From positions 1 through 5,762 of the forward strand of contig JAEZJZ010000116.1 in the NCBI GenBank assembly GCA_023436245.1: DNA of 5,762 bases, in the 5' to 3' direction. The DNA comes from Bacillota bacterium. GTDB lineage: Bacteria; Bacillota; UBA994; UBA5500. Made by a program: the position numbers and the translations under genes. This document shows positions 4,812 to 5,762 of the stretch, piece after piece. Below the pieces are notes generated by a model. It was not told where the DNA came from. It worked only from the letters and a program-made list of their open reading frames with translations, and did no database searches. The first letter of the stretch is position 1; the number at the start of each line of letters is the position of its first letter.

Positions 4812-5507
4812 TTGCGGATTCTGTTTATTTGTACCGGCAATACCTGCCGCAGCAGCATGGCGGCCGCGCTGTTTCAGCGAGTCTTACGCGAGCGAGGCAT
4901 GCAAGAACAGGTGGAAGTGCGCTCCGCCGGAGTAGCCGCCGAAAGCGGTGCCCCGGCTTCTCGCTTTGCATTGGAGGCGCTGCGGGAGCTGTCAGTTGAC
5001 CTGGGCGGGCACAAAGCCACCCGCGTGAACGAGCAATTGGTGCAATGGGCAGATCTGATTCTGGCCATGACCAGGCGTCAGAAGGAGACGGTGATCGCTG
5101 CTTACCCAGCGGCCCGTGACAAGACACATGTGCTCAAGGAGTTCCTGACCAGTGCTGCCGACAGAGAAGAGCAGGAGCAGTCGCTTTATGAGCTTCATCA
5201 GCGTATGTCTGAGAAGAGGGATGCCTTCTCTGGCGGACAGCACCCGAACATCGCAGAGCTGCGTCAGCGGCGGGCTGAACTGCTGCAGGAACTGCAGGAT
5301 GTGGAGCAGCTATTGGCGGCCAGGCAGGCTGAATTGTTGGAAGAGTTGCGTCCGGAACGGGAAGCGGTGGAGCGCATTGAGCGCTGGCGCACTGCTGTAG
5401 ATGTGCTCGATCCCTTTGGACAGCCGCTTGAGGCATATCGCGAATGCCGCGATGAACTGCAGGAGAGCCTCCGCAAGCTGGCTGACCACCTGCGGAATGC
5501 GGAGTAA
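4812..5507 (+). CDS. ywlE: Low-molecular-weight protein arginine phosphatase (YwlE-like) with a coiled-coil insert
   Basis: YwlE removes phosphate from arginine residues, reversing the kinase McsB, which marks proteins for ClpCP degradation. The active-site loop CTGNTCRS (7-14) has nucleophile Cys7, Arg13 and Thr11; Thr at this place marks arginine phosphatases, while tyrosine phosphatases usually have Ile. Cys12 could form the protective disulfide with Cys7. RSAGV (37-41) and ADLILAMTRRQKETV (80-94) follow the family pattern, and the general-acid loop is DPFGQPLEAYRECRDEL (200-216). The family is about 150 residues; this protein has 231. The extra length is about 80 residues (roughly 115-195) between VLKEFL and the DP loop. 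It is rich in Glu, Arg, Gln and Leu, with heptad-like spacing (for example IAELRQRRAELLQELQDVEQ). The proline of the usual CRSPMAE is Ser15. Arginine specificity is inferred from Thr11 and the Sua5 neighbour. Confidence 0.88.
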   Translation: MRILFICTGNTCRSSMAAALFQRVLRERGMQEQVEVRSAGVAAESGAPASRFALEALRELSVDLGGHKATRVNEQLVQWADLILAMTRRQKETVIAAYPAARDKTHVLKEFLTSAADREEQEQSLYELHQRMSEKRDAFSGGQHPNIAELRQRRAELLQELQDVEQLLAARQAELLEELRPEREAVERIERWRTAVDVLDPFGQPLEAYRECRDELQESLRKLADHLRNAE

Positions 5508-5533
5508 GGCCGCGTGCACTTGTCCTGACGGTC

Positions 5534-5563
5534 TTGTCTAGGGGAGAAAAGTTACTATATAAT
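5534..5563 (+). promoter_or_regulatory. Promoter for a gene or RNA beyond the window
   Basis: TTGTCT (5534-5539) and a perfect TATAAT (5558-5563) are 18 bases apart, within an AT-rich stretch unlike its surroundings. Transcription would begin near 5570. No gene starts within the remaining 190 bases, so this drives either a long leader or a small RNA. Confidence 0.6.
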
Positions 5564-5762
5564 AAGAACGGCATATCGGTCCTGGGAAATATTATACTAA
5601 CATACCAGCAACTGCATGAAGATGACGACTCAGCGAGTATAGAGCGTGTAGAAAGTCGCTTTCCTAGCCCCGCAGCATGCGAGAGCGTTCAAAGAGTCCG
5701 ATTTCCTTGGGGTCGTAGCACCCCAGCATGCTGTGGTGCCGGGAGCGGGGGGGCGGGGGGGG
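5564..5762 (+). other. Gene-free, palindrome-rich region at the window end
   Basis: No credible coding frame is present. The stretch holds a hairpin GAAAG/CTTTC (5651-5655, 5659-5663), the inverted repeat copy at 5668-5684, and a near-perfect 22-bp palindrome (5718-5739, one mismatched pair, centre CAGCATGCTG). It ends in a G-rich run (from about 5741) that looks like low-complexity contig-end sequence. It could be the leader of the next gene, which in Bacillus-like order might be rpiB, but that gene is not visible. Confidence 0.5.
5668..5684. repeat. 17-base dispersed inverted repeat, right copy
   Basis: CCCCGCAGCATGCGAGA is the exact reverse complement of positions 10-26. The neighbouring 22-bp palindrome (5718-5739) shares its CAGCATGC core, so the region may hold several related palindromic units. 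Confidence 0.6.

Noticed and set aside
5616..5642. Eight-codon open frame MKMTTQRV after the 5534 promoter
   Set aside because: No ribosome binding site precedes it, and such a short frame is expected by chance. A leader peptide cannot be supported.
10..5684. Composite transposon bounded by the 17-base inverted repeats
   Set aside because: The enclosed genes are housekeeping or repair genes in a Bacillota-like context, and no transposase or target duplication is visible.
5670..5750. T-box-like sequence (TGGTGCCG near 5734) in a possible leader
   Set aside because: It resembles the T-box core only loosely, the leader from the promoter is short for the class, and the AGAGA and GNTG features of stem I are not found. 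The palindrome explains the sequence better.
5741..5762. G-rich terminal tract as a possible quadruplex
   Set aside because: It lies exactly at the sequence end and is nearly pure G, as sequencing or assembly artefacts often are. Raw reads would be needed before giving it meaning.

Overview
The window reads as chromosome of a GC-rich Gram-positive bacterium, most likely a member of the Bacillota (Firmicutes). Four signs point there: strong AGGAGG-type ribosome binding sites with frequent GTG and TTG starts; a Bacillus-type LexA (DinR) box in front of dinB; an ECF-transporter S component; and a Sua5/YwlC gene followed by a YwlE-type arginine phosphatase, the order seen around ywlC-ywlE in Bacillus. 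No transposase, phage gene, tRNA, rRNA or CRISPR array is visible.

Left part (1-1666, plus strand): a divergent type III pantothenate kinase (CoaX-like, 111-845) is followed by a 275-base gap and then a membrane S component of an ECF vitamin transporter (1121-1666). The pairing suggests a pantothenate uptake and phosphorylation module, although the CoaX-like protein has lost several substrate-site residues. The gap holds a good sigma-A-type promoter (884-912). Its predicted transcript starts almost exactly at the first strand of a long-range stem (917-925 with 1033-1041). That stem encloses further nested helices, so the 200-base leader looks like an undescribed cis-regulatory RNA. This is the most interesting signal in the window.

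Middle part (1667-3226): a convergent gap holds a 17-bp perfect hairpin, a mirror-image composite palindromic repeat and a plus-strand intrinsic terminator. It is followed by dinB (DNA polymerase IV, minus strand), whose promoter is covered by a perfect LexA box. A single-domain EamA/DMT transporter (3227-3646) is transcribed divergently from dinB.

Right part (3655-5762, plus strand): full-length threonylcarbamoyl-AMP synthase (Sua5/YwlC; tRNA t6A synthesis) and a low-molecular-weight phosphatase of the protein-arginine-phosphatase type sit 57 bases apart and are probably co-transcribed. The phosphatase carries an insert of about 80 residues, predicted coiled coil, between its substrate-side region and its catalytic DP loop. 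After it come a promoter and about 200 bases without a gene, containing palindromes. One of these is an exact 17-base inverted copy of a sequence at the left end of the window. The last bases are G-rich low-complexity sequence and may be a contig-end artefact.
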